64,000 nt of DNA, from contig CANRMI010000012.1 in assembly GCA_947631685.1 (NCBI GenBank), positions 1 to 64,000 of the forward strand, read 5' to 3'. Shown here one piece after another: positions 51,176-61,368 of the stretch. Position 1 is the first letter of the stretch; each line of letters starts with the position of its first letter. The position numbers and the translations under genes are program-made. The DNA comes from an uncultured Lachnospiraceae bacterium. GTDB taxonomy: Bacteria > Bacillota > Clostridia > Lachnospirales > Lachnospiraceae. The notes under the pieces are model-generated. The model did no database searches, had not been told where the DNA came from, and worked only from the letters and a program-made list of their open reading frames with translations.

Positions 51176-51234
51176 AAGCACCTTATTTGTCAAATGGCCG
51201 AAAAGCCGGTGCTTATTGCATCTGCTTTTCGGCC
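51176..51234 (-). ncRNA. Candidate pseudoknot-type leader RNA upstream of the ABC exporter
   Basis: On the minus strand, an 11-bp hairpin GGCCGAAAAGC / GCTTTTCGGCC encloses a 17-nt loop. Seven loop bases, AAGCACC (51208-51214), are perfectly complementary to GGTGCTT (51176-51182), just 3' of the hairpin and about 10 nt before the ATPase RBS. The two stems interleave, so they form an H-type pseudoknot or compete. It could partly act as the etfA terminator, but no T-run follows the hairpin. A regulatory role is inference. Confidence 0.5.
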
Positions 51235-51288
51235 ACCTCATCTGACCATTTCAGTTGTGCCAATACCGGCCTAATCTCCTATCGGAAA

Positions 51289-52335
51289 TTACTTTGCAGC
51301 CATTTCCGCTTTCAGCTTCTCTGTCAGGAGCGGCACGATCTTGTTTAAGTCGCCTACAATACCGTAGTCTGCCACCTCAAAGATGGGAGCGGTCTCGTCC
51401 TTATTGATCGCTATGATAATATCCGATTCCTCCATACCTGCCAAATGCTGGATAGCGCCGGAAATACCGATTGCGAAATACACATTGGGACGGACGGTCT
51501 TGCCGGTCTGTCCTACCTGCAGATCCTTGGGCTTCCATCCCGCGTCCACAACCGCGCGGGAGCAGCTTACGGTAGCGCCCAGAACTTCTGCCAGATCGTC
51601 CAACAGCTTAAAGTTTTCGGGACTGCCTACGCCACGTCCGCCAGATACCAGAATCTTGGCATCCATAATATCTACGGTGTCGGTAACGGCCTTTACCACC
51701 TTCAGGATCTCCACATACTTGTTGTCAGGAGTGAATCCGGGATTGAACTCCTCTACAACTGCCTTCCTGCCCTCTTCCTTAGGAAGCTTCTGCATAACGC
51801 CGGGACGAACGGTTGCCATCTGAGGCCGGAAATCCGGACACGCGATCGTAGCGATGGTATTGCCGCCGAAAGCGGGACGGGTCATCAGCAGCTGGTTGTG
51901 CTTCTGCTCTTTTCCGGGAACAGGAGCCAGCGGGAAATCGCCGATGTCCAGCTGGGTACAGTCAGCCGTCAATCCGGTATGGATCCTCGCGGATACACGG
52001 GGGCCCAGATCACGTCCGATAGCGGTCGCGCCTACCAGGAAGATCTCAGGTTTGTACTTTTCGATCACGGAAGCCAGTGCATGCGCGTAAGGCTCGGTCC
52101 TGTATTCCTTTAATTCGGGATCATCCACAACGATAACTCTGTCCGCGCCGTATGCTCCCAACTCGTCCGTCAGTCCCTTTACACCGCTGCCCACCAGGAC
52201 CGCGGTCACTTCAGTACCTAAATCGTTTGCCAGACTTTTGCCTTTGCCGATCAGTTCCAGCGCAATACCACTGATCTCATTGTCCACCTGCTGCGCAAAG
52301 ACAAATACGCCTTTATATTCTTCTAAACTCATCAT
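51289..52335 (-). CDS. etfA: Electron transfer flavoprotein alpha subunit
   Basis: A 348-aa EtfA. The C-terminal FAD domain shows LVSGGRGVGSPENF, GQTGKTVRP, AIGISGAIQH and INKDETAPIF. With EtfB and Bcd it forms the bifurcating complex that couples crotonyl-CoA reduction to ferredoxin reduction. Two adjacent ATGs follow GAGGAA. Last gene of the butyrate core operon. Confidence 0.96.
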   Translation of the reverse strand: MMSLEEYKGVFVFAQQVDNEISGIALELIGKGKSLANDLGTEVTAVLVGSGVKGLTDELGAYGADRVIVVDDPELKEYRTEPYAHALASVIEKYKPEIFLVGATAIGRDLGPRVSARIHTGLTADCTQLDIGDFPLAPVPGKEQKHNQLLMTRPAFGGNTIATIACPDFRPQMATVRPGVMQKLPKEEGRKAVVEEFNPGFTPDNKYVEILKVVKAVTDTVDIMDAKILVSGGRGVGSPENFKLLDDLAEVLGATVSCSRAVVDAGWKPKDLQVGQTGKTVRPNVYFAIGISGAIQHLAGMEESDIIIAINKDETAPIFEVADYGIVGDLNKIVPLLTEKLKAEMAAK

Positions 52336-52378
52336 TTCCTCGCTTTCTGCCGCCTAAGCGGCAAGTTCATTCTCACAT

Positions 52379-53161
52379 TTAGATGACATGCTTCTCTTTT
52401 AATTTGCCGACAATATAATCCACGGACTCCGCGGGATCCAAGTTCACCTTTTCGCCCGCGCCCTTTCTTACCTTATCGGAAGCCTTTGCTATCTGGGTGG
52501 GAGAACCCTTCAGACCCAAATTGGAATCGTCTACATCTACCAGATTGGCTCTGCCCCAAACGGTAATATCAGCCTTTACGGCATCGAAGATACCGCCGGG
52601 CGTCATGTAGCGGGGCTCATTCAATTCAGCTAACGCCGTGATCAGACAGGGCATTTTTGCCTTTAAGACATGATACCTGTCGTCAAATTGCCGCTCTACG
52701 ATCACACTGTCACCTTCAATTTCAATTTTCTGCGCGTAGGAAATAACGGGGATTCCCAGGTGCTCGGAAATCTGAGGACCTACCTGCGCGGTATCACCGT
52801 CGATAGCCTGACGGCCGGTAATAATCAGATCATATTCCAGATTGCGGATAGCACCCGCCAGTGTCTGGCTGGTCGCCCAGGTATCAGCGCCGCCCAGTAC
52901 TCGGTCCGTTACCAGAATGCCCTTATCCGCGCCCATGGCCATTGCCTCACGCAGCACATCCTCTGCCTTGGGAAGTCCCATGGTAATTACCGTTACCTCT
53001 GCTCCGTATTTATCTTTTAATCTCAGCGCCGCTTCCAGACCTGCTTTATCATCAGGGTTCATGATAGTCAGCATGGCGCCTCTGTCCAGCGTACCGTCGG
53101 GATTGAACTTTACGCCGCCCTTTGTATCGGGTACCTGCTTAATACAAACAACGATTTTCAT
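52379..53161 (-). CDS. etfB: Electron transfer flavoprotein beta subunit
   Basis: A 260-aa EtfB beginning MKIVVCIKQVPDTKGG, with the nucleotide-binding GRQAIDGDTAQVGPQ. In bifurcating EtfB the second FAD site here binds the flavin that takes electrons from NADH. Sits between bcd and etfA with short gaps. Confidence 0.97.
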   Translation of the reverse strand: MKIVVCIKQVPDTKGGVKFNPDGTLDRGAMLTIMNPDDKAGLEAALRLKDKYGAEVTVITMGLPKAEDVLREAMAMGADKGILVTDRVLGGADTWATSQTLAGAIRNLEYDLIITGRQAIDGDTAQVGPQISEHLGIPVISYAQKIEIEGDSVIVERQFDDRYHVLKAKMPCLITALAELNEPRYMTPGGIFDAVKADITVWGRANLVDVDDSNLGLKGSPTQIAKASDKVRKGAGEKVNLDPAESVDYIVGKLKEKHVI

Positions 53162-53204
53162 TGTATCTTCACTCCTTCTATGATTGTTTATGGTATCGGT
53201 TGGC

Positions 53205-54356
53205 TTATTTCAACAGCGCCGCGGAGATGACCATACGCTGTACCTCGGAGGTACCCTCGTAAATCTCGGTGATCTTGGCGTCGCGCATCATACGCTCTAC
53301 ATCATATTCTCTGGTGTAACCGTAACCGCCGTGAAGCTGAACAGCCTTGGTGGTCACTTCCATGGCTACTTCCGCGGCGTAAAGCTTTGCCTGGGCAGCT
53401 TCAAAACCGTATTCCTTCTGATTTGCCTTAGCGAGTGCGGCCTTGTAGACCAAAAGCTTTGCAGCCTCTACCTTGGTAGCCATATCGGCTAACTGGAACT
53501 GGGTGTTCTGCTGCTGCGCAATGGTTTTTCCAAACTGCTTTCTTTCCTTGGTGTAAGCAATGGTTCTTTCCAGAGCGCCTTCCGCAATCCCCAGCGCCTG
53601 GGAAGCGATACCGATACGTCCGCCGTCCAGAGTGTGCATAGCAATCTTAAAGCCCTGTCCCAGCTTACCCAGGAGATTCTCTTTGGGCACACGGCAGTCG
53701 GTAAAAATCAGCTCATAGGTGGATGAACCGCGGATACCCATTTTCTTCTCCTTGGTACCGAAAGTAAAGCCGGGCGTACCCTTCTCTACGATAAACGCGG
53801 AAATCTCCTTGATCATCCTGCCGCGCTTTTCTATCATACCGGTCACCGCGAAGATAACGTATACATCCGCTTCCTTACCGTTGGTAATGAAGATCTTGGA
53901 GCCGTTGATCACATAGCTGTCGCCGTCTTCCACAGCCTTGGTCTGCTGCCCCTGGGCGTCGGTTCCGGCACCGGGCTCGGTCAGTCCGAAAGCGCCTAAC
54001 TTCTCACCCTTTGCAAGGGGAACCAGATATTTCTGCTTCTGCTCTTCCGTACCGAAAGTCTGGATCGGATCACAGCAGAGGGAAGTATGCGCGGAAACAA
54101 TAACGCCGGTAGTGCCGCAGACTTTGGAAAGTTCTTCTACGCACATCACATAAGTAAGCGGATCACAGCCCTGTCCGCCGTACTCCTTGGGAACGGGAAT
54201 GCCAAGGAAACCTAATTTTGCCATTTTCTCCACGGTAGCCCGGGGAAACTCCTCGGTTTCGTCAACCTCCTGTGCCAGGGGCTTTACTTCTTTTTCAGCA
54301 AACTCTTTAAAAAGAGCTCTTGCCATTTCATGTTCTTTTTTCAAAGCAAAATCCAT
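53205..54356 (-). CDS. bcd: Butyryl-CoA dehydrogenase
   Basis: A 383-aa acyl-CoA dehydrogenase, full length. FAD/substrate region [15 protein letters not shown], the catalytic Glu in IYEGTSEVQ (about 367), and RGSSTYEL. Converts crotonyl-CoA to butyryl-CoA with EtfAB. RBS TGGAGGAAATG. Confidence 0.96.
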   Translation of the reverse strand: MDFALKKEHEMARALFKEFAEKEVKPLAQEVDETEEFPRATVEKMAKLGFLGIPVPKEYGGQGCDPLTYVMCVEELSKVCGTTGVIVSAHTSLCCDPIQTFGTEEQKQKYLVPLAKGEKLGAFGLTEPGAGTDAQGQQTKAVEDGDSYVINGSKIFITNGKEADVYVIFAVTGMIEKRGRMIKEISAFIVEKGTPGFTFGTKEKKMGIRGSSTYELIFTDCRVPKENLLGKLGQGFKIAMHTLDGGRIGIASQALGIAEGALERTIAYTKERKQFGKTIAQQQNTQFQLADMATKVEAAKLLVYKAALAKANQKEYGFEAAQAKLYAAEVAMEVTTKAVQLHGGYGYTREYDVERMMRDAKITEIYEGTSEVQRMVISAALLK

Positions 54357-54391
54357 GATCTCATTTCCTCCATATCTGTTTTATTTCATCA

Positions 54392-55231
54392 TTATTTTGC
54401 GTAATCGTAGAATCCCTTGCCGGTCTTCTTTCCCAGCTTGCCCGCACGTACCATCTTTCTCAACAGGGGATGAGGACGATACTTGGGATCTCCGGTTTCG
54501 TTCTGCAGTACCTCCATAATGGCCAGTACAATGTCCAGACCTACCAGATCTCCTAAAGCCAGGGGGCCCATGGGATGGGAAGCACCCAGCTTCATCGCCT
54601 CGTCAATATCGGAAACACTTGCGATACCGTCGGCGTAAATACCGATTGCCTCGTTGATCATGGGGATCAGGATCCTGTTTACCACAAATCCGGGAGCCTC
54701 TTTTACTTCTACGGGAGTCTTGCCGATCTCAACGGCAATGCTCTTAATCTTTTCAACCAGTTCCCCGGGCGTATTTTCACCGGCGATCACTTCTACCAGC
54801 TTCATCCTGTCCGCTGGATTAAAGAAATGCATACCGATCATAGGTCTGTCCAGACCAGCCCCGATTTCCGTAATGGACAAAGAAGAGGTATTGGTGGCGA
54901 AAATGCAGTCAGGCTTTACAATGTCCTGCAGCTCCTTAAAGGTAGTCTTCTTGATCTGCATATTCTCAGGTGCCACCTCGATCACCAGATCACAGTCGGT
55001 ACAGATGTCCTTTAAACCGGTTACGATCTTAGCCGCAACAGCATCCGCCTTCTCCTGGGTGATCTTCTCCTTTCCTACCAGGAAATTTAAGTTCTTTAAG
55101 ATCCTGGCCTTTCCGCCATCAGCAAATTCCTGCTTAATATCGCAGAGACATACGTCATAACCATCCGTCATTGCAAATGCCTGCGCGATTCCGGCACCCA
55201 TAGTGCCCGCCCCGATAACACCAACTTTCAT
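54392..55231 (-). CDS. hbd: 3-hydroxybutyryl-CoA dehydrogenase
   Basis: A 279-aa NAD(P)-dependent enzyme with Rossmann start [18 protein letters not shown], a catalytic His in GMHFFNPA and the C-terminal helical domain [17 protein letters not shown]. Reduces acetoacetyl-CoA to 3-hydroxybutyryl-CoA. Third gene of the operon. Confidence 0.96.
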   Translation of the reverse strand: MKVGVIGAGTMGAGIAQAFAMTDGYDVCLCDIKQEFADGGKARILKNLNFLVGKEKITQEKADAVAAKIVTGLKDICTDCDLVIEVAPENMQIKKTTFKELQDIVKPDCIFATNTSSLSITEIGAGLDRPMIGMHFFNPADRMKLVEVIAGENTPGELVEKIKSIAVEIGKTPVEVKEAPGFVVNRILIPMINEAIGIYADGIASVSDIDEAMKLGASHPMGPLALGDLVGLDIVLAIMEVLQNETGDPKYRPHPLLRKMVRAGKLGKKTGKGFYDYAK

Positions 55232-55263
55232 TGTAATTCCTCCTTATGATCATCACTTTATAA

Positions 55264-56049
55264 TCAGCAGTTTTTAAAAGGTTCCTTTACTTTTTCCTTG
55301 TTCTTGTCAAGGAAAAATGCCATACCGTATTTCTGGTCTTCGGTCTCGAAGCAGTCACCGAACAGCTTCTCCTCCAACGCGACAGCTTCGTCCATATTCA
55401 GATCCAGGCCCTCGTTGATCGCCTTCTTGCAGTTGCGAACCGCGATGGGCGCGTTCTTCGCGATCGTTGCCGCCATTTTTTCCGCCGCGGGAAGCAGCTC
55501 CTCCTGGGGATAGACCGCATTGACAAGTCCGATGCGAAGCGCCTCGTCCGCTTTGATGTTTCTTGCGGTATAGATCATCTGCTTTGCCATGCCTGCGCCC
55601 ACCAGACGGGCCAGCCTCTGTGTCCCGCCGAAGCCGGGTGTGATACCCAGTCCTGTTTCAGGCTGTCCGAACACAGCATTGTCGGAGCAGAGCCTGATGT
55701 CGCAGCTCATGGAAATCTCACAGCCGCCGCCCAGGGCAAAGCCATTCACTGCCGCGATAACAGGAATGGGAAAAGTTTCCAGCTTGCGGAACACATCATT
55801 CCCTTTCTTGCCGAAAGCTTCTCCCTCCGCTTTTGTCAGCGTGCTCATTTCTCCAATATCGGCACCGGCCACAAAAGATTTCTGGCCAGCTCCCGTTAAG
55901 ATCAGGCATCTCACCACATCCAGATCCACCGCATCCAGGGTGGCATCCAGTTCTTCCAGAACCTGGGAGTTCAACGCATTTAACGCTTTCTCCCGGTTGA
56001 TCGTAATGATTGCCGTCTGTCCTTTTTGTTCATAAAGTACGTATTCCAT
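55264..56049 (-). CDS. crt: Crotonase, 3-hydroxybutyryl-CoA dehydratase
   Basis: A 261-aa enoyl-CoA hydratase. Oxyanion-hole regions [11 protein letters not shown] and [17 protein letters not shown], with catalytic Glu candidates in GGGCE and QPETGLG. Track start rejected: the ATG at 56049 has CGGAGGCTG in front and the extra 33 codons are Arg-rich noise. Second gene after thl. Confidence 0.95.
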   Translation of the reverse strand: MEYVLYEQKGQTAIITINREKALNALNSQVLEELDATLDAVDLDVVRCLILTGAGQKSFVAGADIGEMSTLTKAEGEAFGKKGNDVFRKLETFPIPVIAAVNGFALGGGCEISMSCDIRLCSDNAVFGQPETGLGITPGFGGTQRLARLVGAGMAKQMIYTARNIKADEALRIGLVNAVYPQEELLPAAEKMAATIAKNAPIAVRNCKKAINEGLDLNMDEAVALEEKLFGDCFETEDQKYGMAFFLDKNKEKVKEPFKNC

Positions 56050-56096
56050 ATTCAGCCTCCGTTGTTTTCTTCTTCCGGTCTGCCGTCTGCCTGTTG

Positions 56097-57281
56097 TCAG
56101 TCTTCGATCTTTACAATGGTGGAGCAGCCCATACCGCCGCCGATACACAGCGTCGCAAGTCCGGTCTTTGCGCCCCTTGCCTGCATCTCATGCAGCAGGG
56201 TGACTAAGATACGGCAGCCGGAAGCGCCTACCGGGTGTCCCAGCGCGATCGCGCCGCCATTGGGATTCAGCTGTCTGTCCACATCGATGCCCAGCTCTCT
56301 GCCTACCGCCACGGACTGCGCCGCAAAGGCTTCATTTGCCTCGATAATGTCAAAATCCTCGATCTTCATGCCTGTCTTAGCCAGTACCTTCCTGGTGGAA
56401 GCCACGGGACCGATACCCATTACTTCCGGTCTTACGCCTGCCAGTGCGCCCGCTACATAGGTAGCCATGGGTTTTACGCCCAGCTCCTTAGCCTTTTCCT
56501 CGCTCATAACCACAACAGCCGCAGCGCCGTCGTTGATACCGGAAGCGTTGCCCGCGGTTACGAAGCCTCCCGGATTAATGGGACGCAGCTTTGCCAGGCC
56601 CTCCATGGTGGAACCGGGACGGGGACCTTCATCCTTATTAAATATAATGGTCTCTTTCTTTTTCTTCACTTCCACGGGTACGATCTCCGCGTCAAAAGCG
56701 CCGGAAGCCTGTGCGGCCTCCGCCTTCTGCTGGCTCTTTAAAGCGAACTCGTCCAGCTCTTCTCTGGTAAGTCCCCACTCCTCGCAGATATTGTCCGCGG
56801 TCTTAATCATATGATAATCATTAAAGGCATCCCACAATGCATCCTTGATCATGGTATCTACCAGCGTGCCGTTGTTCATTCTGTATCCGTAACGGGCCTG
56901 GGGGATTGCGTACGGAGCCATGGACATATTTTCCATACCGCCTGCTACCACGATGTCAGCTTCACCGGCCATGATCATCTGCGCTGCCTGATTGACACAG
57001 TTCAACCCGGAACCGCAGACCACGTTCATGGTCACTGCAGGTACCTCAATCGGAAGCCCTGCCTTAATGGAAGCCTGGCGCGCTACGTTCTGTCCCTGTG
57101 CCGCCTGGATTACGCAGCCCATGTATACCTGATCCACCGCTTCGGGAGCAACTCCCGCTCTCTTTAACGCTTCCTTCATAACGATCGCCCCCAGCTCCAC
57201 TACAGGGGTGGTGCTCAGGGAGCCGCCCATGGTGCCTATCGCCGTCCGGCATGCACCGGCCAATACTACTTTTCTTGCCAT
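56097..57281 (-). CDS. thlA: Acetyl-CoA acetyltransferase (thiolase)
   Basis: A 394-aa thiolase joining two acetyl-CoA. Catalytic Cys in [10 protein letters not shown] (about 88), His in [14 protein letters not shown] (about 348) and Cys in [11 protein letters not shown] (about 378). The ATG at 57281 follows CGGAGGAAAG; the track start adds 13 unlikely codons. First gene of thl-crt-hbd-bcd-etfB-etfA. Confidence 0.97.
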   Translation of the reverse strand: MARKVVLAGACRTAIGTMGGSLSTTPVVELGAIVMKEALKRAGVAPEAVDQVYMGCVIQAAQGQNVARQASIKAGLPIEVPAVTMNVVCGSGLNCVNQAAQMIMAGEADIVVAGGMENMSMAPYAIPQARYGYRMNNGTLVDTMIKDALWDAFNDYHMIKTADNICEEWGLTREELDEFALKSQQKAEAAQASGAFDAEIVPVEVKKKKETIIFNKDEGPRPGSTMEGLAKLRPINPGGFVTAGNASGINDGAAAVVVMSEEKAKELGVKPMATYVAGALAGVRPEVMGIGPVASTRKVLAKTGMKIEDFDIIEANEAFAAQSVAVGRELGIDVDRQLNPNGGAIALGHPVGASGCRILVTLLHEMQARGAKTGLATLCIGGGMGCSTIVKIED

Positions 57282-57354
57282 TTGTCTTTCCTCCGTCTTT
57301 GCATTTTCAGGATCCCGCAATGATTGTTATTTTTTTGTCATTGCCACTTCTCTC

Positions 57355-57383
57355 ATTTTATCATAGCCGCATGTCTTTTGCAA
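57355..57383 (-). promoter_or_regulatory. Promoter of the butyrate core operon
   Basis: On the minus strand -35 TTGCAA (57378-57383), 17-nt spacer, -10 TAAAAT (57355-57360), about 75 bp before thl. Confidence 0.65.
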
Positions 57384-57425
57384 CGGCTTTTTATTTTCCC
57401 GTTCACGGAAATTTTCCTAAACTGT

Positions 57426-57545
57426 CTGCGGAAGATTTTCAGGAAATCTGTGCATTTGCGGAATCTTTTGAAAAATTTGCGGAATCCTTTCGGGAAATCT
57501 TTCTGGCAGTTTCCTCCGGCCTATGCTACAATGGGATTGCTTCTG
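57426..57545 (+). promoter_or_regulatory. Repeated TTTGCGGAATC elements and promoter of the 57601 gene
   Basis: The 319-nt gap between thl and the 57601 gene holds TTTGCGGAATCTTTT (57455) and TTTGCGGAATCCTTT (57476), 21 bp apart, plus a weaker copy CTGCGGAAGATTTT (57427). They lie upstream of a -10-like TATGCTACAAT (57522-57532). Possible activator sites; inference. Confidence 0.4.
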
Positions 57546-57600
57546 AAAGAAAAATTTGACTGAATTTTGACTGAACCTGACTTGCAGGAGGGATTTGAAA

Positions 57601-58707
57601 ATGTCTCGCATGGGAAAATACATGATGATTTTTGGGTTTCTGGAGTTCATAGGTCTGGCGGCTTTTGGGTTTTTCCTCTTCTCCCGTTCCGACGGCACTT
57701 TCCCGGACGGAGGTTCCCGCAGCCGAACTGAAAATTTTCCAATCTCGGCTTTATCCTACCGCGCTTGGAGCGTCTTTGCGGAGGAAGAAACGCCTCTAAA
57801 CTCCTATCTGCGCATTTCCGATCTGGTGTCCGTTCCGGAAGTGATTCCGCCTAACCCCAAAAATACGTATGACATGCTCTGTATTCCCACCTTTTTCGCG
57901 AAATTCGGAGAGCTTTACTTTCTTGTGGACTGTTACCACGATCAGATCATCTACCACGACAACCTGACCGATCCGCTCACCGAATGGAACGTTATGACGG
58001 ACCAGATCTTCCGCGGCCACACTCTGGCCAGTGACGGCCTGGTCTATCTGGCGGACGACACGGAAAATAACCGTATCCTCGTCTTTGAAAAAATGGGAGA
58101 AAATTTTGTCCTTACCCAGACCTTTTCCGAGATTGGCAGCCGTCCCCACTACATCGTTTACCATGAGCCCACCGACACCTTTTACGCCTGGAGCTCCACA
58201 ACCGGCGAAATGTACTTATTCCGCCGGGAAAAGGGAGATAACCGCATATATCTGACAGAGATCCGCAGCATAGAAGAGCTGGCCGGTGTCTACGTCCGTT
58301 CTTTTACCATTTCAGGCGAAGACATTTATTTTGTGTCCGGCGCTTCCTGCATCCTGCAGGCCCGCCTGTCGGATTTTACGGTTCTCGCGCGTTATCCCGT
58401 ACCGGAAAACATGGCCGGTATGATACAGCTGGCTCCCATACAGGACTATTACTATATCACCGTTTCCACGGATATTTCCGGCAATCCTGAATACGCCACC
58501 ATACTGCGCACCACGGATTTAAACAGTCTGGCTGAAGGAGAGTTCGAAGAAATCTTCGACTATTTTCTTACCGACGGCACTCCCTATTACATCACCAGCA
58601 TCGACGGTGCCTATTACATGACGGAGCACAGACCAGCACCCTATGGAGGTCTGTGGCGTTTTCAGGTAGAGAACAATGTAATTTCGGACGTGGAAAGCCT
58701 CTATTGA
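57601..58707 (+). CDS. Membrane-anchored beta-propeller-like protein, unknown function
   Basis: A 368-aa protein with an N-terminal membrane helix (about 6-28) and a large extracytoplasmic part of repeating beta segments (AKFGELYFLVDCYHDQIIYHDNLTD, SDGLVYLADDTENNRILVFEK, TDTFYAWSSTTGEMYLFRR), suggesting a propeller of NHL or YncE kind. The ATG at 57601 with AGGAGGG is preferred to the TTG two codons earlier. Convergent with the C39 peptidase gene. Family not recognised. Confidence 0.75.
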   Translation: MSRMGKYMMIFGFLEFIGLAAFGFFLFSRSDGTFPDGGSRSRTENFPISALSYRAWSVFAEEETPLNSYLRISDLVSVPEVIPPNPKNTYDMLCIPTFFAKFGELYFLVDCYHDQIIYHDNLTDPLTEWNVMTDQIFRGHTLASDGLVYLADDTENNRILVFEKMGENFVLTQTFSEIGSRPHYIVYHEPTDTFYAWSSTTGEMYLFRREKGDNRIYLTEIRSIEELAGVYVRSFTISGEDIYFVSGASCILQARLSDFTVLARYPVPENMAGMIQLAPIQDYYYITVSTDISGNPEYATILRTTDLNSLAEGEFEEIFDYFLTDGTPYYITSIDGAYYMTEHRPAPYGGLWRFQVENNVISDVESLY

Positions 58708-58713
58708 ACTGTG

Positions 58714-59703
58714 TTAAGAATAAAAGCCCCATATGTTCTTTATCTGATATTTCAGCTTTTCATAGCTCCACTGCATCCCGCTTCTTTCCATGCTGTTGGG
58801 ATCATTGACATAAAACCCGGCCGCGTCGTATCCTCTCACCACGATAAAATGGCCGGATGTAGTAAAATCTCCGGGGCGCATACTGAGTATCACCATGCCT
58901 CCCCCGTCTAAACAGTTTTTGATCTCTTCTTCATCCAGCCCCAACTCCCGCACTGTCAGGCCGTATTCCGCGCCGGCGGCGTCAAAGAGCGTCCACGCGG
59001 TTCCGATCCCTTCCACATAATGTCCATTCCGCATACTGTACTCTCCCAGTTTATCCGGTGTGGCTTCCATATTCTTTGTCAGAGAAAAGATCACCATGGA
59101 CAGGCAGGTAGGCGCGCAGCCGGCAATTCCGATATTACTTTCCCCATAGGGCGCATATCCCCAGCGGCTGTCCCACTGTAAGAAAAGGGGAAACTCCTCC
59201 TCTGCTTCTTCCTGCGTAAACCCTCCCACAGCTTTCTTTTCCGCGGCAGGATAACCCATCACAAAATCCGCCATTTCCGGATTCCCCAAAAACGCTGCCA
59301 GCAGTTCTTCCGGATAGAGCTGCCTGTCCGCATAAATTGCCGCTGCCGTTTCATCTTCTTTTGCCAGAAGAGCCAGAGCCTTTTCCAGTTCCTCATCCTG
59401 CAAAAGCCTTTCGGTATCATCCACATTTACAACGGGCAATTCCTCCGGAAGTTCTCCTCCCGCTGCCGGACCACCGGTATCCATTTCCTCATAAAAGGCA
59501 GCCACCGTATCAGGCGCTCCCGTCCCAGGCCGATGCCTCTCTGCCAGCGTCTTTCCCAACCCTTTTCCCAGGCTTATCATACAGGCTGTCAGCAGAGCCG
59601 TACCTGCGAACAGGTACATCCACCTGCGCATTTTCTGCTTTCTCCTTTTTAATCGTTCCGCTCGCCTTGCCGCTGCCTGACGGCTGTTGGTACCCCCCCG
59701 CAT
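58714..59703 (-). CDS. Membrane-anchored C39-like cysteine peptidase
   Basis: A 329-aa protein: very basic N-terminus, one membrane helix (about 26-45), a Glu-rich linker (about 70-160) and a papain-like C39_2 domain (about 165-329). Catalytic candidates: Cys in AGCAPTCLSMV (about 200), His in SGHFIVVRGYD (about 291), Asp/Asn in VNDPNS. The domain faces outside, so it could process cell-surface or exported peptides. Start behind GAGGAGGAAA. Confidence 0.85.
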   Translation of the reverse strand: MRGGTNSRQAAARRAERLKRRKQKMRRWMYLFAGTALLTACMISLGKGLGKTLAERHRPGTGAPDTVAAFYEEMDTGGPAAGGELPEELPVVNVDDTERLLQDEELEKALALLAKEDETAAAIYADRQLYPEELLAAFLGNPEMADFVMGYPAAEKKAVGGFTQEEAEEEFPLFLQWDSRWGYAPYGESNIGIAGCAPTCLSMVIFSLTKNMEATPDKLGEYSMRNGHYVEGIGTAWTLFDAAGAEYGLTVRELGLDEEEIKNCLDGGGMVILSMRPGDFTTSGHFIVVRGYDAAGFYVNDPNSMERSGMQWSYEKLKYQIKNIWGFYS

Positions 59704-59854
59704 ACGGTTTCCTCCTCTTTTTTCTTGTTTTACTCCTGTCTGCGTATACCGATTAGATGGTTTTATGATAAAAGATTTTTCTTTTCATTTCTTTTAGGGT
59801 TGTTTAATTTTTGATTAAGATTAAAACAAGCCGCTTTCCTTTCCCGATTATCAG

Positions 59855-59883
59855 TTGCGAATTTTCGCCGCAAGTGTTAAAAT
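59855..59883 (+). promoter_or_regulatory. Promoter of the exopolysaccharide operon
   Basis: -35 TTGCGA (59855-59860), 17-nt spacer, -10 TAAAAT (59878-59883), about 70 bp before the ATG of the sugar transferase gene. The 5' region is AT-rich. Confidence 0.65.
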
Positions 59884-59952
59884 AAGTGCATTAATTAAGA
59901 TACTTATTATACATAATATAGTTACACTGATAAAAACCTTTGGAGAACCGTT

Positions 59953-61368
59953 ATGTATAAGAAACAGAAAAAGAGCTGGGCAAAGCACTGGGATTTCCTG
60001 CTTGTGGACATCATATGCCTGGAAGTTTCCTTTTTTATATCCTATCTCATCCGCCTCAGCAGAGAACCTGACAGGATTGAAATGATTCAGGAGTATTACA
60101 GCAAACTGGCTGTAGTGCTTCTGCTGTCCGTTATCTGCGTAACGTTTTTCTTTGAGTCCTACTCCGGCATTCTGCGGCGGAACAAGCTGCAGGAATTGAC
60201 TGCTTCCATTACCAACTGCACCGTTATCGCCATTATCCTGATCGTGTATATCTGGCTGACCAAGCAGGGAGAGATCTATTCCCGTCAGGTTGTGGTGGTA
60301 CTCTGGATCTTATCTCTGCCGTCCGTGTACCTCTTCCGCTGCCTCTGGAAACGCCTCATCCGCTACCAGATGATACACAACAAGGCTTTCAACCAGCTGC
60401 TTGTCATCACGGAAGACCGCTACGCCCAGGAATGCGTCCACAGCTTCCGGCACACGCTCTACAAGGAGTTCGAGGTTTCCGGCCTTGTCATTTTAGATAA
60501 GAACAGAACGGGAGACGTCATTGAAAATGTCCCGGTAGTCGCCTCCAGGGAAGACTGTCTGCAATACATCTGCGGCAGCGTGGTGGACGAAGTGTTTCTC
60601 AATACCAATACCAAGGACATAAGTGAGGATATTGCCAACGAGCTGCTGGAGCTGGGTGTTACCGTCCATTTCAATCTGGTCCAGGCTTCCGCACTGCGTC
60701 CCAACAAGATCATAGAGCGCTGCGGACAGTACATGGTATTGACCAGCAGCATGAAGATTGCCTCCAACAGACAGCTTTTTATCAAACGAGCCATGGACAT
60801 CTTAGGAAGCCTCGTAGGGCTGCTGCTTACGGGCATCGCCTTTTTGATCTTTGCTCCCATTATCAAAATACAGTCCAAGGGACCTATTTTTTATTCCCAG
60901 ACCAGAATCGGCAAAAACGGACGTCCGTTTCAGATATATAAGTTCCGCACCATGGTAGTGGGCGCGGACGCCATGCAGGCCGACCTTATGCAACAGAACG
61001 AAATGGACGGCCATATGTTTAAGATGAAGGACGATCCCCGGATCTTCGGAATTGGCCGGTTCATGCGCAAATTTTCCATTGACGAACTGCCCCAATTTTT
61101 CAATGTCTTAAAGGGCGAAATGAGCCTGGTGGGCACCAGGCCCCCTACCGTGGAAGAATTTGCCCACTACGATCCGCACCACAAAGCCAGGCTGGGGATC
61201 AAGCCGGGGCTTACCGGAATGTGGCAGGTCAGCGGCCGCAATGAAATTCGGGATTTTGAAGAGATCGTCCGGCTGGACACCCATTATATTTCCAACTGGT
61301 CCTTAGGAATGGACTGCCGGATACTGTTCAGGACCATTTTGGTCGTTTTGACCGGAAAAGGATCATGA
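59953..61368 (+). CDS. Polyprenyl-phosphate sugar-1-phosphate transferase (WcaJ/CpsE-like)
   Basis: A 471-aa exopolysaccharide initiating enzyme. Four N-terminal helices (about 14-135), a central Rossmann-like CoA-binding-type domain (about 140-270), a fifth helix (about 275-300) and the transferase domain with SQTRIGKNGRPFQIYKFRTM, FSIDELPQFFNVLKGEMSLVGTRPP and KPGLTGMWQVSGR. It attaches the first sugar phosphate to undecaprenyl phosphate. RBS TTTGGAGAA. First gene of a three-gene operon. Confidence 0.95.
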   Translation: MYKKQKKSWAKHWDFLLVDIICLEVSFFISYLIRLSREPDRIEMIQEYYSKLAVVLLLSVICVTFFFESYSGILRRNKLQELTASITNCTVIAIILIVYIWLTKQGEIYSRQVVVVLWILSLPSVYLFRCLWKRLIRYQMIHNKAFNQLLVITEDRYAQECVHSFRHTLYKEFEVSGLVILDKNRTGDVIENVPVVASREDCLQYICGSVVDEVFLNTNTKDISEDIANELLELGVTVHFNLVQASALRPNKIIERCGQYMVLTSSMKIASNRQLFIKRAMDILGSLVGLLLTGIAFLIFAPIIKIQSKGPIFYSQTRIGKNGRPFQIYKFRTMVVGADAMQADLMQQNEMDGHMFKMKDDPRIFGIGRFMRKFSIDELPQFFNVLKGEMSLVGTRPPTVEEFAHYDPHHKARLGIKPGLTGMWQVSGRNEIRDFEEIVRLDTHYISNWSLGMDCRILFRTILVVLTGKGS

